This document shows, in pieces, positions 13,101-24,765 of a stretch of 64,000 nt of DNA (within the stretch, counting starts at the first letter, position 1; each line of letters starts with the position of its first letter). Source of the DNA: Rostratula benghalensis (taxonomy: Eukaryota; Chordata; Aves; Charadriiformes; Rostratulidae); contig VXAI01000117.1 of NCBI GenBank assembly GCA_013399305.1, positions 1,028,356-1,092,355 on the forward strand. The letters run 5' to 3'. Below the pieces are notes generated by a model. The model was not told the DNA's origin, made no database searches, and worked only from the letters and a program-made list of their open reading frames with translations. The position numbers were made by a program, and so were the translations under genes.

Positions 13101-16100
13101 AAATTTGATTCCATCCATCAATCCAGCTGTCTGACTTCATGTGGCTAATGCTACCCTGAGCACATCACTGTGGCACCATGACATACTGCACGTAAAAACT
13201 GAAAACCTGGCCGCACTGAAGGCAATGAGAGCTAGCTCATTCATTTTGATGAGGCTATGGTTTCTTTTGCAATGTCCAGTAAAGAACGCTTATCTCAGAT
13301 TCCTCTCCCACCCGGAGGTATTCCCACTCTTATATTGCTTGATGATGCAACTTTTAAGCAATCCTGTGAAGACGGCCTTTTGTCCATGACGTTGAGGCCG
13401 ACAGAGTGGGAGGGCAGCTGAGTGGCTGTGGTCAGTCACTCAGCTTATGACACAAAATCCCAGGGGGTTGTGGACCAAAGCTGCCTGAAGGCATCCCTGT
13501 GGCAGGGAGAAGCAAACTCTTCTGGGAACTTGTAGCGGTGCTGGGAAAGCTCAGACAGTGGGGAAGCAGCTGATGCCTTGTTCCCTCTCGTTTCCTCCCT
13601 CACATCTGTGAGGTCTCAGCTGAGACTGCTCAGGAAAGGCTGGGAATTTTCCCTCTGTGGTTCCTCTGTACCACACCAGCGCTGGCCTGTGACCATGGGC
13701 CTCGTTCACCCCAGAGTTTCTGTGTTGCCAAGGTGATGCTAGGAGACACAAATCATTTCTATATGTGATTTCATTCTTTTATGCCATAAGTGAATTTCTT
13801 CCTTGTACCACAATATGTTCCAGCTGTTGGCCTTTATCTGTTTCTGGGTTTCTTCTGTCACTCTGGTGCATGGGTAATTTAGAAATGGTTCCCATATTTC
13901 CTCTTTTACTTCAAAAGGATCAAGAAAACAAAACCACTCACAGGCCAAATCTGCTTGCTCCTGACTCTATTTCTCCATGTGAGACGCTCTGCAATCAAAT
14001 TCCCTAAAATATTACCTACTTCTGCCTTGGTGAAACTGCACATATAGAAGCCTAGACAGAACCGGGACACACTAAGCTGTGCAGTATGTGACAAACTCAG
14101 CTTTGTTCTCTAATATGGTGAGACTACTTGTGCAAGCTTAGAAAGACTGCCCTTGCTTGGCAATGAGGGAGAATGAGGACCCTTTAGTTTGTCTGTAAAA
14201 TTTGATGTGATCCTTCTGTGTCCCCACCAATAGGTGACAATAATTAGATTCAATTCACTTCCTCAGGTCCACAAGGCTGTTTCAAGCGGTGGTTAGGTGG
14301 TACTCAGGACCAGACAGGCAGCTAGTGATCAGGTTTTCAGAGCTGTGAGCAATCTGTGCGAGAGGTGGATTAGACAGGTCTTTCTTCTCCAGCCTCAAAA
14401 CTTTTCCCAACACCCAAGTGCAAGATTACAATGAATATGCTTTCAAGATATGAAGTAGCATATCAGTTTTAATTATTTTCAGCTGCAAATATATTATGAA
14501 GGGCAGGGAAAAGGTATAAGGAGTTGCCCAGAATGGTGGGTGAACTTGGCAGGGAGATTCAAAGCTGACCTTTTCAAGAGTGGTATTAATCACTGGCTAA
14601 GCTAACATCTGACATGTAAGTTCAAGAGAAGACAGGCTGCTGAGTTTACGGAAAGAGTGAGGGAGAATTTCTCAGTGAATTGGGAGGAAGAAATGAAAAT
14701 GGAAATGGCTGTATGGGAGAGGTGTGAACTGCAAGTGAGCTGGCTAAATGCGGTGAAGCAGAAGCTATTTGCTTTAATGCCGTATGAATGTTACAGGAGG
14801 CAGATGCCCATGGATGCCCTGATCCTTGGTTCCTACTGCTCCTGTTTCCTGATCACTGTCCTTTGCTTACAGCTCATTGATGGGGACCAGAGACACGAAG
14901 AATTAAATACCCAGGTGCAAACTGAACCAGCCCTGAACTTTAGTGACCTCTGCTTCAGGCTCATTAGTCTGATCTGTCTTGGGAGTGTCAGCTGGTGGCC
15001 AGAACTTCTCTCTCAAGGGATAGCAAACAAGAGAGGTCTACTGCATGTTGTTCATAAGCAGGGCGAGTTGCATCATGCAGCTTACAATGCTGTTGGGCAA
15101 ATGTATCCAGCAACAAGCAGGGCAGATTTAAACTGTGCACAAATTTTTTACAATGAGTGGGGTTTACACTGACTCCAGATGACATTAAGAAATCTTAGTG
15201 CTACTGGCATGCCCCCCAATTCTTCTCTGTGAATGTGATCAGACAAGTCAGTGGGGAACGGGTACTTTGGTCCCTTGGGTCATGCCTGCGGCATGGGCCT
15301 TGCAGCCAGCTTGGCTATGGGAAGTGTGTTATTTAGTGGAAGTCCATTTGGAGTAGGGGGCCCAAAACTGGCACATGTGTTGGCAGCAGTGCGAGGCTGG
15401 GACTCTTCCTTTTCTGTGACGTGACAGCCCAAAGCCCAGCTGGCCAGGCAGTCAAAGGATTGGTACCCTGACCTTGTATAGTGAACCTCATGTTAGATAT
15501 GTCTCAGTTACATTTGCAAAGGGCGGTACGACACACAGCAAGTGAAGAAAGTAGTTTTAGGCTGGTGTGCCTGCACTGGAACTTTGTGCAGGTAGAAAAA
15601 TTGTAGGCCTGACATGGCCTTCGCACGGCCCAGGCAGCAGGAGGGAAGGAAGCCCCACAGGTACTATAGTCTTCTATAACAAGGGGCTTGTGCTGACCAT
15701 AGATGACACTGAAAAGCATCTTGTCTGACTGCTATCAGGTAATAAAGTAACAGCATACTCCCATCATGCGCTAGCCCCTGCTCACCCTCTTTACTGCAAT
15801 TATAGACTCAGTTGCCAAATTTGGAGAAATGAAGGCTTAGGTCTAAGATTCAATAGAGCTGGTCGGTTTGAGAAAATGATTCAGCTAAAGCCAGGGCACT
15901 GACAGAAAACACAGGGCACCTCCTCTGGTAACTGCTACTCCACTACTGCCAGCTTAGGGCCAAGCTCTTGAATGTACGAGGCATTGTACAATGCTATAAA
16001 GAAAACATCCAGGCAAAACACAACTGGTGAATAAACAGGAAAGCGGAGGTGTTCGCTGTAGTGGGAAGATGGTCAGCACAAACGAGCATACATCAAGTTG

Positions 16101-16649
16101 TGAGACAAAATTATCATGGCTCCTAAGTAGTTACCAGGTTAATCAGGGGTAGATCCTGCTCGCCCAATGGAACCTATTTTGATTATTTGACAGAAATGTG
16201 AAGAACCGTCACAGTGAAGCAGGTCCTTCAGCCATTCACACAACACTGAGTTTTCCCAGGCGTGCTGGCCAAGCTTGTTCAAGCCAGAGTTTCTGTCTTA
16301 CCTAACCCACAGGCCTGGACCTGATCTGTAGTAAAACTCCTAGTGAGATTTCACAAACTCCATAGCTTAGATGAAATTTAAGGATGCAATGAAAGAAATA
16401 AGCCCTTCTTGAAGATGAGTTCCTGACTTCCAGAATAAAAGCCAAGGGTTTTGAAATCTGAAATCAGCATATTTCCACTGATGAGCATGATCTGACAGAA
16501 CTCTGACTTATTGCCTGTCTGGGTGTGGTGAAAAGTATATTTGTTTGCAAATCCGTGCATTGGGAAGGACTTGCAGAGGTATTTTCTCGGAGCCAGGATG
16601 ACCTACTATCAATATATAAAATTATGAATTAAACTTGGAGTATATTATG
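7105..16649. other. Non-coding stretch, mostly single copy
   Basis: Holds only minor simple sequence: TG-rich DNA near 7447-7475, adjoining T and A runs near 8708-8734, an (AAC)n-like patch near 11583-11610, and a T-run at 12120-12132. The longest open frame (14657-15172, plus, 171 codons) has no recognised domain. About one or two frames of that length are expected by chance in a window of this size. A weak MIR-like patch may exist at about 15965-16060 but I could not confirm it. Confidence 0.5.
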
Positions 16650-16832
16650 CTGAACACTGTGCAAAATAGACCCTGCTTCAAGCATTTACAGTCAAAACAG
16701 ACAAGATGAAGGAGAATTATCTTCATTTTGGGAATGAAGAAATGAAACACTGGGAGATTAAGTGATTTGCTATGAATCAAACAGGCAATCTGTGGCAGAG
16801 CCAAGAATAAAATCCAGATCCCACTGGAGCAA
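16650..16832 (+). repeat. MIR-type amniote CORE-SINE fragment
   Basis: The stretch follows the MIR/amniote-MIR order. It begins with a line resembling 'cctgcttcaagcatttacag', then 'gagattaagtgatttgct', then 'gtggcagagccaagaata' and 'aatccagatcccactgg'. This corresponds to the well-known MIR body in which a gain of AGAGGTTAAGTGACTTGCC is followed by GTGGCAGAGCC and a line naming a 'CCAG.TC' core. Divergence is high, as expected for an element that stopped moving before birds diversified. Boundaries are approximate. Confidence 0.7.
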
Positions 16833-18529
16833 CCTAACCAGGAACATCCTTCCCATTGAATAGTTTAATTAACATAAATTAAACAGCAAGTTGATTCAAC
16901 ATGTTTTTAATTTTACATGTGTACTTCAGAGAACACGATAATTGCATTTTATAATCTAAAAATAAACAAACACATATGTCTGTCAGAAAAACAACAGGCA
17001 CACAGGAAAAATAATTAATCCCTTTATTGTACTTGGTGTGAAGTCCTTCGTTAGGACTAAAATTGTGATGTGACGTGAAGGAAGAAGGCAGAGAACTCTC
17101 TGTGCTAGTTTATGAGAATTAAAAATAACCCTTCTTTTAGGTCTGTGCTGTCTGAGTGCCAGGGCTCTGCATAAACAGAAGAGCCAAATGATGGATTCCT
17201 TAAGCACGGATCCTGTCAAATCCGCCACATCCTCAGTCAGCTCAGTGATGTTCAGTGAGCAAGAGGCAGAGCTGAGAATTCACTAGCACCTAATAAGTGC
17301 ATTTGAAAGGGGCCAAAGATGGAAGGAGTCTGGAGAGCACCTGAGCCCTTCCATGCTCTGAAAGGGAAGACAAGAGCATAAGAGATACAATAGCAAATCC
17401 CAGTCAAGGGGAAGATGTCTTATAAGCTCAACAACAAATCCGTCTAGTCTTTGAAGTTGGCTTCGCCAGGCTTCATTCCCAGACAGTGGGGTGAGCATTC
17501 CTCTCTAAAATTAAGCTCCTGGCAATTGCTGCCCCCAGGAATAGGCATGTACAGAGTGTAGGAAAGCTACACATGAGTGACAATAGGATTTAAAGAGCAA
17601 GAGAGAGAGACGAACTGATTTAGACCTCATGGGAACATTCACAGAGCCTTTTCTACATGCAAAACACTTGCATTGAATTAAGCTAAATCAATATAAGCCA
17701 GCTGGAAACTGATCAATGGGGATGGCGTTCACGAGCAAACAAGAGGTTATTCTGCAGGGGCTGCATACCAGCCAGGGCCATGTAGCCCTGGTCAGCATAG
17801 AGTCACGGGGAAGGGCAAAAAGCAACAGCTCATGTGGCAACCACTCTTGCAACGTGTGATGCAAGCACAGCCGCATGTCCGCATGCTGCACCCTTCCCAA
17901 ATCGCAGTTAACATCGCCACCCTCAACAACACAGTCCTCAGCCTGAGGCAATTCCCCCTGCAGATGAACATGTATCAGCTGGAGCTCGGTGCTCAGTTGG
18001 AAGGCTTCTGTATCTCCCGGTCAGCCTAGAGCATGTGCTGAAAAACTGCAAGCCTGCCTGGTGCATGCTTGGTATGTGGATTGTTTTTTTACCATCTTGG
18101 GGTCCTTTCTGCAACTCTTTTCCCACAGCTAAAGTGAAACTAGAAAATTGAGCAGACCCCCTGGCTTTTGTCTACAGAGCTGAAAAGGCTCAACGCTCTC
18201 TTCCTGTGACACTGCTACCAGTAAGACACAAACCCTGCTTTGATTTTCACTGGTGAGATTTTATGCACTTTTCTGTATGTGAGGAATGTCAGGAAAATAC
18301 CAGTAATACTTGATGTACCCAGAGTTATGTTTAAGATTGCATTTTGAGGCAGAAACTTGGCAAACCAGAACCCGGTAGCTGCATCTTTCCAGTGGCTGTT
18401 CTTGCAAAACTGCTCGAGTTCCACTCTGCTTTTCTTCCATGATTGTGTGTAGGTGTGTGGACACCCTGTTTCCTTATGTCCTCCACTGCTAGTATGTGCC
18501 CCTCAGCAGTTGTGAGAAATGTTGCTAAG
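16833..18529. other. Non-coding stretch
   Basis: No gene, RNA or clear repeat was recognised. The short open frames on both strands (60-87 codons) have no family signature. Confidence 0.5.
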
Positions 18530-18539
18530 TGACTTTTCA

Positions 18540-19110
18540 GCTGGATGCTTCTACGACAGTTAGAGGTGGCTTTATTTTTACAATAGCTGGTGCTGAAGTA
18601 TTGGATGCTTCTAAATAGTTTTGAATTAAGCCTGACATCTGAGGCTCACCAGGATGCTGTATCACAGGAATTTGAGGAATACTGGCTTCCACATAAAAAT
18701 GAAAAATGTGAACCATATGTCATTAACAGTACAATAGCCAGGCAAAAATGCAGTAAAATTAATGGTTGTCAGGGAGCTGAAGAGCCAACCTCCTTGATTT
18801 TGAGGAGCTGAGTCTCTAGAAGAAGAGCAAACACGGTTGGAACTTGAGATGAAATAGTCAAAATCTGCTGGAGGAGCCAGAGTTATTTGTTGGAAAGGCT
18901 ATTAAAATTTGCCAGCCAGAGGAAGTGACCTAATTCAGACTGAAACCTACATAATGCAGACAGTGCTATCATGCCGCAGAGGACGTAGGCTGTTGTTACA
19001 AGACCAGAGACTGGCAGCAGAACGGTACATTCAAGTATGGAGCTGCCGTCCTCATAAAGCAGCACACAGATCTACAAACAACACAAGTCAGGACAATGGC
19101 TGGTATTTGC
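18540..19110 (+). pseudogene. Ty3/gypsy gag remnant
   Basis: Two frames carry gag-like sequence. The first (18590-18811) has FEEYWLPHKN followed by a C-E-x-YVINS segment, the usual Ty3/gypsy gag pattern of Phe-Glu-Glu, Pro-x-x-Asn and a Tyr/Phe-rich strand. A different frame just upstream (about 18580-18625) reads AGAEVLDASK before stops, so a frameshift separates the two. The second open frame (18909-19184) contains LLLQDQRLAAERYIQVWSCR, matching the family's C-terminal helix with Leu-Leu, Ile and Cys-Arg at conserved spacing. The frame between the two is closed. This gag would have formed the particle shell of the element; it is now non-functional. Confidence 0.6.
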
Positions 19111-19219
19111 AAAAACCTTCAAGAACCACAGTAATTTCTATCACTTTCCAAGAGCTTCCCCAGCGTGGACAAAGAGGACAATAGCACCACGTCCTTAGAT
19201 GACTCTTCATGAGACCGGT

Positions 19220-19440
19220 GAGAAGTGCTGCAGAGGATTAAAGCACTATCATCTCGAAAGCAAGTGACATGCCTGTGCCTTGAACGTGGATGTTGGTGCA
19301 CAATGAAGTGTTGCCAGGAATGGGCCTATTAGATTGGAAAGCAAAACCACAAGCAATTGACCATAAATAGGTGAAGCTCAGGACTTACTGTGGTGAGCTA
19401 ATTCCTTTTAGAGTTGTGAATAAAGTCATGGGCAATTAGC
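19220..19440 (+). pseudogene. Zinc-knuckle and protease remnants
   Basis: From 19220 the frame reads EKCCRGLKHYHLESK, then a stop, then HACAL. This resembles the Cys-x2-Cys-x-x-x-His-Cys-Pro-Ala pattern of gag zinc knuckles, with one cysteine position and several others changed. At 19374-19403 the sequence KLRTYCGELI matches the segment that follows the active site in Ty3/gypsy aspartic proteases. The catalytic Asp-Thr/Ser-Gly triplet upstream is not visible. Both pieces are short and degenerate; the order and strand agree with the flanking gag and integrase remnants, which is the main support. Confidence 0.45.
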
Positions 19441-19574
19441 AAATTGGAAGAAGTACAATTTATAATCACACCAAGGGAAAAAAAATTATCCATGAATAAA
19501 AACATGCCACTCCCTTCATCTCATTAAAGAGGTAACTCACCAAAGAAGCAGAAGATCAAAACAATTGAAGAAGA

Positions 19575-20165
19575 GTTTGAAGATATCTTCCAAGAGAAAG
19601 AGAACCTGTTAAGGCTTGTCACATATACCAAAAGCACAGGCCAGTCAAGTGAAAACTCCCATGGCATGGGAACATTTGGTCAGCTGATGCAGTCTGGCAT
19701 AAATTTGTGTTGGAGAAATTAGGCATTTATTTCCGAGACAGCCTTACTAGACAGTCATAAAGGCAATCATACTCATTCTTGCTAGATCTATTTGTCTGGC
19801 ATAGCTAATGGCTAACAAAGCACCACAGTTACGTGGATCTCAGTTTAAGCAGTCTGTGGTGGAGCACAATATGAGACATTTTATCGCTACTCCAAATTCA
19901 TCCTCAGTACAACAGGGTGGTAGAAAGCAATATCAAAATAAGAAACCACCCTCTGCAGGCAAGTAAGGAGGTTAATTGTCCTGGATTTAGCATTTTTAAA
20001 TTACAGGATTGTAGAGAAGATGAGTGGCTTGTCAGCTACAAAGATTTCCTTCAGCAAAAATTTGACAAAGCAAGAATGCCTGCAGTGTTAGAAACTGATG
20101 ACACCAAAACCTGGCACATCTACAAAGAAACAGATGAGGTAAAGCGAACCTTTAAGAACTGAGAT
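19575..20165 (+). pseudogene. Ty3/gypsy integrase remnant
   Basis: In one frame 19581-19649 reads RYLP...KACHIYQKHRPVK before a stop. This is the end of the integrase zinc-binding domain; the second cysteine of the Cys-x2-Cys pair reads Tyr. Downstream, 19714-19735 contains an FPR-type segment. The 52-codon frame at 19808-19963 (MANKAPQLRGSQF... ending at TAA 19964) matches the core-domain region around the second catalytic acidic residue, with the TPNSSSVQQ block after it. The acidic residue position reads Asn here, so the core could not be catalytic even without the stops. The frame at 19917-20162 carries QQKFDKARMPAVLETDD, resembling the C-terminal linker in this family. Frames shift at least twice across the region. 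Confidence 0.65.
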
Positions 20166-20207
20166 GCTGGTAGCATCCATTCCTACAGGAAAGCAGATGA
20201 TTTACAC

Positions 20208-20253
20208 AAAAAAAAAAAAAAAAAAAAANAAAAAAAAAAAAAAAAAAAAAAAA
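20208..20253. repeat. Poly(A) tract with an ambiguous base
   Basis: Forty-six consecutive positions are A apart from one N at 20229. No AATAAA lies close upstream and I found no flanking target duplication, so this does not look like the tail of a processed mRNA copy. Integrase C-terminal-like sequence reads up to it, and GTEIRRSQ follows it in the frame that runs through the A tract. The tract therefore appears to be an expansion or insertion inside the retrotransposon relic. The N suggests the true length is uncertain. Confidence 0.85.
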
Positions 20254-20300
20254 GGGACAGAGATAAGAAGATCACAAGGTGAGTTATTTTACTTAGGAAG

Positions 20301-23300
20301 TTCTCAAGCAGGGGGTGATCGGAGCTGCCCGAGGCAGCTGCATCCTAGATTATGGCACAGTAAGAATGAACAAACCAGAGGCACTCATCAGTAACTTGTG
20401 CTGGTGGCTTTGCATTGACGGGGATTTTGGGAAGGTCCATACAACTCTACAGGGTGCCTCAGAAACTGACCATAAATTAGTAACTATGCTGCATACATGT
20501 ATCTGATATTCTATATTATGTTTTTGCTGGCACAGATGCATATGGAGAATTGTTCATTTAAGAGGCTTTCTGAAAGCAAGTGGCAGCAGTCTTGATCACA
20601 GGCCATGTTTATGCATTGATGGACAGGAGAAGATCAGGCCCCAGTGCAGCGCACTTCCTTCAGATATGATCGCTCTAAATGATGTCTGAACAACAGGCAC
20701 AGCTCGTTCAGGAATACTGTTTACTGCCATTTAGTGAGAAAGTACTGCATCAGCTGGCATTCAGGATAAGCATCTCTTGAAGTCAAAATAATTTTGCAAT
20801 TACTTGGAAACTGATTGTACTTTCATCACAATACCAATTTGCCAAAAGATCTCATATCAGCCCAGTATAAGTTGCGAAAAACAAACGAGCAAGTACTTGA
20901 AATGCAAGGTTTCTGCAATTCACAGTGGCTTATCTTTTTTGCAAAAAAGCATCACCAAGACAGCGTATTCTGCTCTAAATGTCAAATTAAACCAGGAACA
21001 TTTTAAATAGTAGGAGAAGATTTCATTTCCCTAAAATGCAGATTTTTTTCCTGTGTGAAAATACATTAAAACAGTCTATTGACATTAATTTTTATGCAAA
21101 GTAGTACTATTGGGACATTTAAAATCACACAAGACTTTAAATTTTGTAGTGGTCTACCTGCTGTCTTCTGCTAGGACTGCAGTCTCTTGTGTTATCAGAA
21201 TATCACCAAATCAACAGTGCAGATCTAAGAGAAGCACCTACGAATGTTCCAGGAACCTCAAGGCAGCTAGTTACAAACATGAATAATTATAAAGTTAATT
21301 AGGCCTCAGATGTACTTATGTACCTAATGACCATTTCTGCATCTAACGACTTAATACTTTTGAGGCTGAGAGACAAAATATTGCAATTATATTGAAAATA
21401 GCTGAAACATCTTTTATTTTATTACCGCATAGCTGCTAACTTCCAAACAAACCCATTCACCCAAACCCTATAAACTTCAAAATGGCAGCAGCAAAAAATA
21501 AATCAAAGTGAAACAAAAGGGATCTCCTTAAAGTAAAACATAAAATTAAATTTCCTTCTGGACTCCCTATAGGGTTCTCCCATCCCAACAAGGGAATAGT
21601 GACATCGGTTCAAGGTGTCATCCCCTCTCTGAGTCATTCAGCTGCACAGAAAGGAAGGGAAAGGGAAAGCATTTAGAACGGGTCTCCAGGGCTTTAGCCC
21701 ACTGAATTCTTGCTCAGCATACAATCTCTGGAAGAAGTGGAGGAACCCCTTGAGAAGGAAGTGATTCAGAAAAATAAGATGGTCTGTTTGCAGTGACTCA
21801 CAACACATCAATAGCAGAATTGTCCAGAGACCTATAGAATGTCAGGACTCTTTATACCATTGTGCAACCGCAAGTACCAAGAAACATGTGTTTCCTTTCA
21901 CTCAGTCCAGCTTTATGCTAGGCTAATATATATTAGTTTATGTACATGTTTGAAAACAGTCCTGGGCTTGCATATATGTAGAAATTTTCATGCTCATGCA
22001 TATTATTATTTTTATTATTAATTATTTAGATTGAAAGTGTTTCTATTGGAGATTGTATGGATGCAACTACAATTTGTTCTTTGTTTCCAGCAGACTGCAC
22101 TACATAAATATGTATACTTTGAATGGTACATACATTTAACAATATGTTCTGTGAGCAGGCTCTCTGCAGACCTGCCATCAGGTCTCTGCGGCCGATCAGA
22201 GTGGTCTGACACTGTAGCGTTGTTGGAGGAGTGGTGATACTCAGGCTGCTTATAACTTATTATGAGATGATGTTTTACCTTGTGTAAAATTTGCCTTCTT
22301 GTGACCATTCAGGCTAGGTGAATTGAGATGAATATATGGAGAATTTCAGGTATACCAGGAGGCTAAATACCCTTACATACACTCACATGCACAAGCAAAA
22401 GAAGAGTTGTTGGCTTGCCATAGTGAAGAATACTCATGACTACTTCTTCGGCAAACTGACAACTCCAGCTGTGACAAAAGCTGATGAAGTAGAGCCATCC
22501 TCGAACTTCTTCATCCTTACGAAAATTTGGCTGAATTTGGTCAAGCTCCTGACTCCTGGTACCTGCAGTTAGGTTTGCTAAGCGCAGACATGCCAATGAT
22601 CTACCCCAAGCCTATCACAGCTTCTGTCTGCACTGAGGAGCTTGCTAAAGTGCAGAGAGTCACTGAGACCTGCAATTACAAGTCTCAGGTGTTACAGGGA
22701 CTGAACTGAAACACGGGAGTCTGTGAGTGTGAAAACCTGACCGAACGAATATTGGGAAGCAAATGACTTTGTGCCAACTGATATGTAGCAATTAACAATT
22801 CTGTTCATTCTTACTCTGCAAAAATGGTGGGGTAATTCACAGCAATCTAACCTTCAATGAAAGGCAAATAAACTGCCTTACCTTACAGCCCGGTAAGAGC
22901 TGTCACGCAGACACCTGTTTATGGTTAAACTCATTAAAAGCTGATGGTATGTACTACTGCATGGTGATGTTTTTGCGCATCTGTCCCTCTCTGTGTGTGT
23001 AACACGCTCCTTGTGTTCAACCAGTGTCAGGGCTTCATGTACATGTGAAGGCCATGGCAGAAAACCCAAGAACCAGTCCTGGGAAGAAAGATTGGATTTG
23101 GACAGGGAGCAGTGGAAGCTCAGGTGATGACACTGGGATTGAAAACTGCTGTGGAAGAGAGAAAGTGGAAGTAAAGTTGTGGTTGGGTAAGAATAAGGAT
23201 GGAAGCAAGAACAGTAAATATGGGAACTAGCGGGACAACAGCTCTGTGTGGAGAGACCAGATGTGATTTGATGTGCAGCAATGAGGAAGCCAAGGAGTGG

Positions 23301-24765
23301 CTGGGCTATGGACCCAGGAAGAGTAGGGTGTGAGCAAGTATCTTATTGAAGGCAGATACCACCCAGGGATCAAGGTGCAGAGAACTGGGATGGGCTGGAG
23401 AAAGAGTCTGAAATAAAGGGGTACATTGTGAATGCACCAGGCATCAGGGGAGAGAGTTTGAGAAGGGAAATAAGCAGGAAGGCAGAATATTGGCAGGGAG
23501 GGGAGAGAGAATGGACAGAAATCCAGGGATAAAGGCACGGAATGGGTCAGCCAAGGCCAGTGGCCACTGGGACTCAGTGGGCAAGATGTATAGGACAGGG
23601 AAGAACAGGATATTAAGCCCAACTACATAAGGAGAATGGGACTTGCCTAAGGAGACAAGATAGGACAGAACCAGCATGAAGATACAGATAAACTGGAGGG
23701 ATCAGGGAAGGAAAACCTGTCTCCACTGTGACCTTTCCCCTTCAGAACCCAGAGTGGATTTTAAACATCCCAAGTGTTACCAGTTCTCTCCAAATAGAAA
23801 ATATCTGCAAAGACATCCGTATGGACACAGGAGATGAATGTGACCATATGCCCACTCTTCATGAAATCCAGGTCAAAGTGCCAACCTTGGCGAGTCATGC
23901 GAGTGCCAACATATCAGAAAGAATTTTTTTTTTTTCCCCCAGTTTGCTTTGTGGTAAGCCTAGGAACCGTCATGCCCATATATCATGTGAAAAGAACCTT
24001 ATTAAGGTCGAAAAGTTAAGCACTCAAACTTTAGGAAATGCAACCTTCACCTTCCTTCCTTGTACATAAACATTATGAATCAGTCTTTAATTACAGGCCT
24101 GTGAGTTATTTTTTCCATGGGTCCCCTTCAGAAGGGTCCCCCAGGTGGACCTGCTCCGAGGCTAAATGTAGACTAAAGGAGGAGGTTATTTGCAGGACCC
24201 CTGCTTCATTTTTCCAAAAGTTGGAAAATGCATAATTTATGAGTCAGGGAGTAGCAGAAATAGAAAGGGCACTTTGATGATTAAAGCAGCTGCAAGACAT
24301 CTTAGTGAATAGGATTCTGTCTCTAACTGTGCCCAAAAGTCCATATTCTGAGAAAATCTTTTAAATCACACCTCTCTGTAGGAATTAATGTTGCATCCCT
24401 CAATTTTTGGCCTCCTTAGTTTGAAATGCTGGAAGTCAACTTGAAAATTTTTCAGTCCTGCTGCAATTAACTCCTGAAAATCACCTCTTGGACTGGTGTT
24501 TACATATAAAAAAAATAAGAAAGACTCAAAAATTGGTGCGGAAAGGAGCAACTGAAATTGTCTGAGGGCTGAAAAACATGTCTATCAGTGAGTTGCTTAC
24601 CAAACTTGAAACGTGTGACTTGAATGCAGGTTACCAGTACCTTCCTAAGGAGTAAATAGCAGCTGTAAAAAGACTCTTTAATACAGTAGTGAAAAGTACA
24701 GTAAGCCCGTATGTCTGTGAGCTGAAGCTATGCAGATTCAGGTAAGGAATCTGGCATAAAGTGTT
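20301..24765. other. Non-coding stretch including a purine-rich segment
   Basis: No gene was recognised. Between about 23260 and 23710 the + strand is strongly purine-rich (GGGA/GGAA motifs), which opens the minus-strand frame 23227-23622 (131 codons) by lack of TAA/TAG on the complement; its Ser/Pro/Leu-rich translation has no domain. An AT-rich TTATTATTTTTATTATTA patch lies at 22001-22018. Confidence 0.5.

Larger units (their letters stand above)
18530..20300 (+). mobile_element. Decayed Ty3/gypsy-type LTR retrotransposon relic
   Basis: A heavily decayed retrotransposon in + orientation, with gag, zinc-knuckle, protease and integrase remnants in the canonical Ty3/gypsy order. Gag: FEEYWLPHKN at 18671-18700 and RYIQVWSCR downstream. 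Zinc-knuckle-like Cys/His pattern: 19220-19325. Aspartic-protease-like KLRTYCGELI: 19374-19403. Integrase: 19575-19963, with a C-terminal tail to about 20290. Protease-to-integrase spacing is only about 200 bp, where the family normally has reverse transcriptase and RNase H (roughly 2 kb), so a large internal deletion is inferred. Stops and frameshifts are frequent, and no LTRs, primer-binding site or target duplication were found. The gag and integrase style resembles the vertebrate and invertebrate elements annotated as K02A2.6-like. The call rests on pattern memory, not an alignment. Confidence 0.7.

Noticed and set aside
14657..15172. Plus-strand open frame of 171 codons
   Set aside because: No domain or family resemblance and no promoter or splice context. 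About one or two frames of this length are expected by chance in 64 kb on six frames.
20208..20253. Poly(A) as the tail of a processed pseudogene
   Set aside because: No polyadenylation signal, no target duplication, and retrotransposon-like sequence continues on both sides.
23227..23622. 131-codon minus-strand frame, Ser/Pro/Leu-rich
   Set aside because: The + strand is purine-rich here, which removes stops from the complement; no domain.
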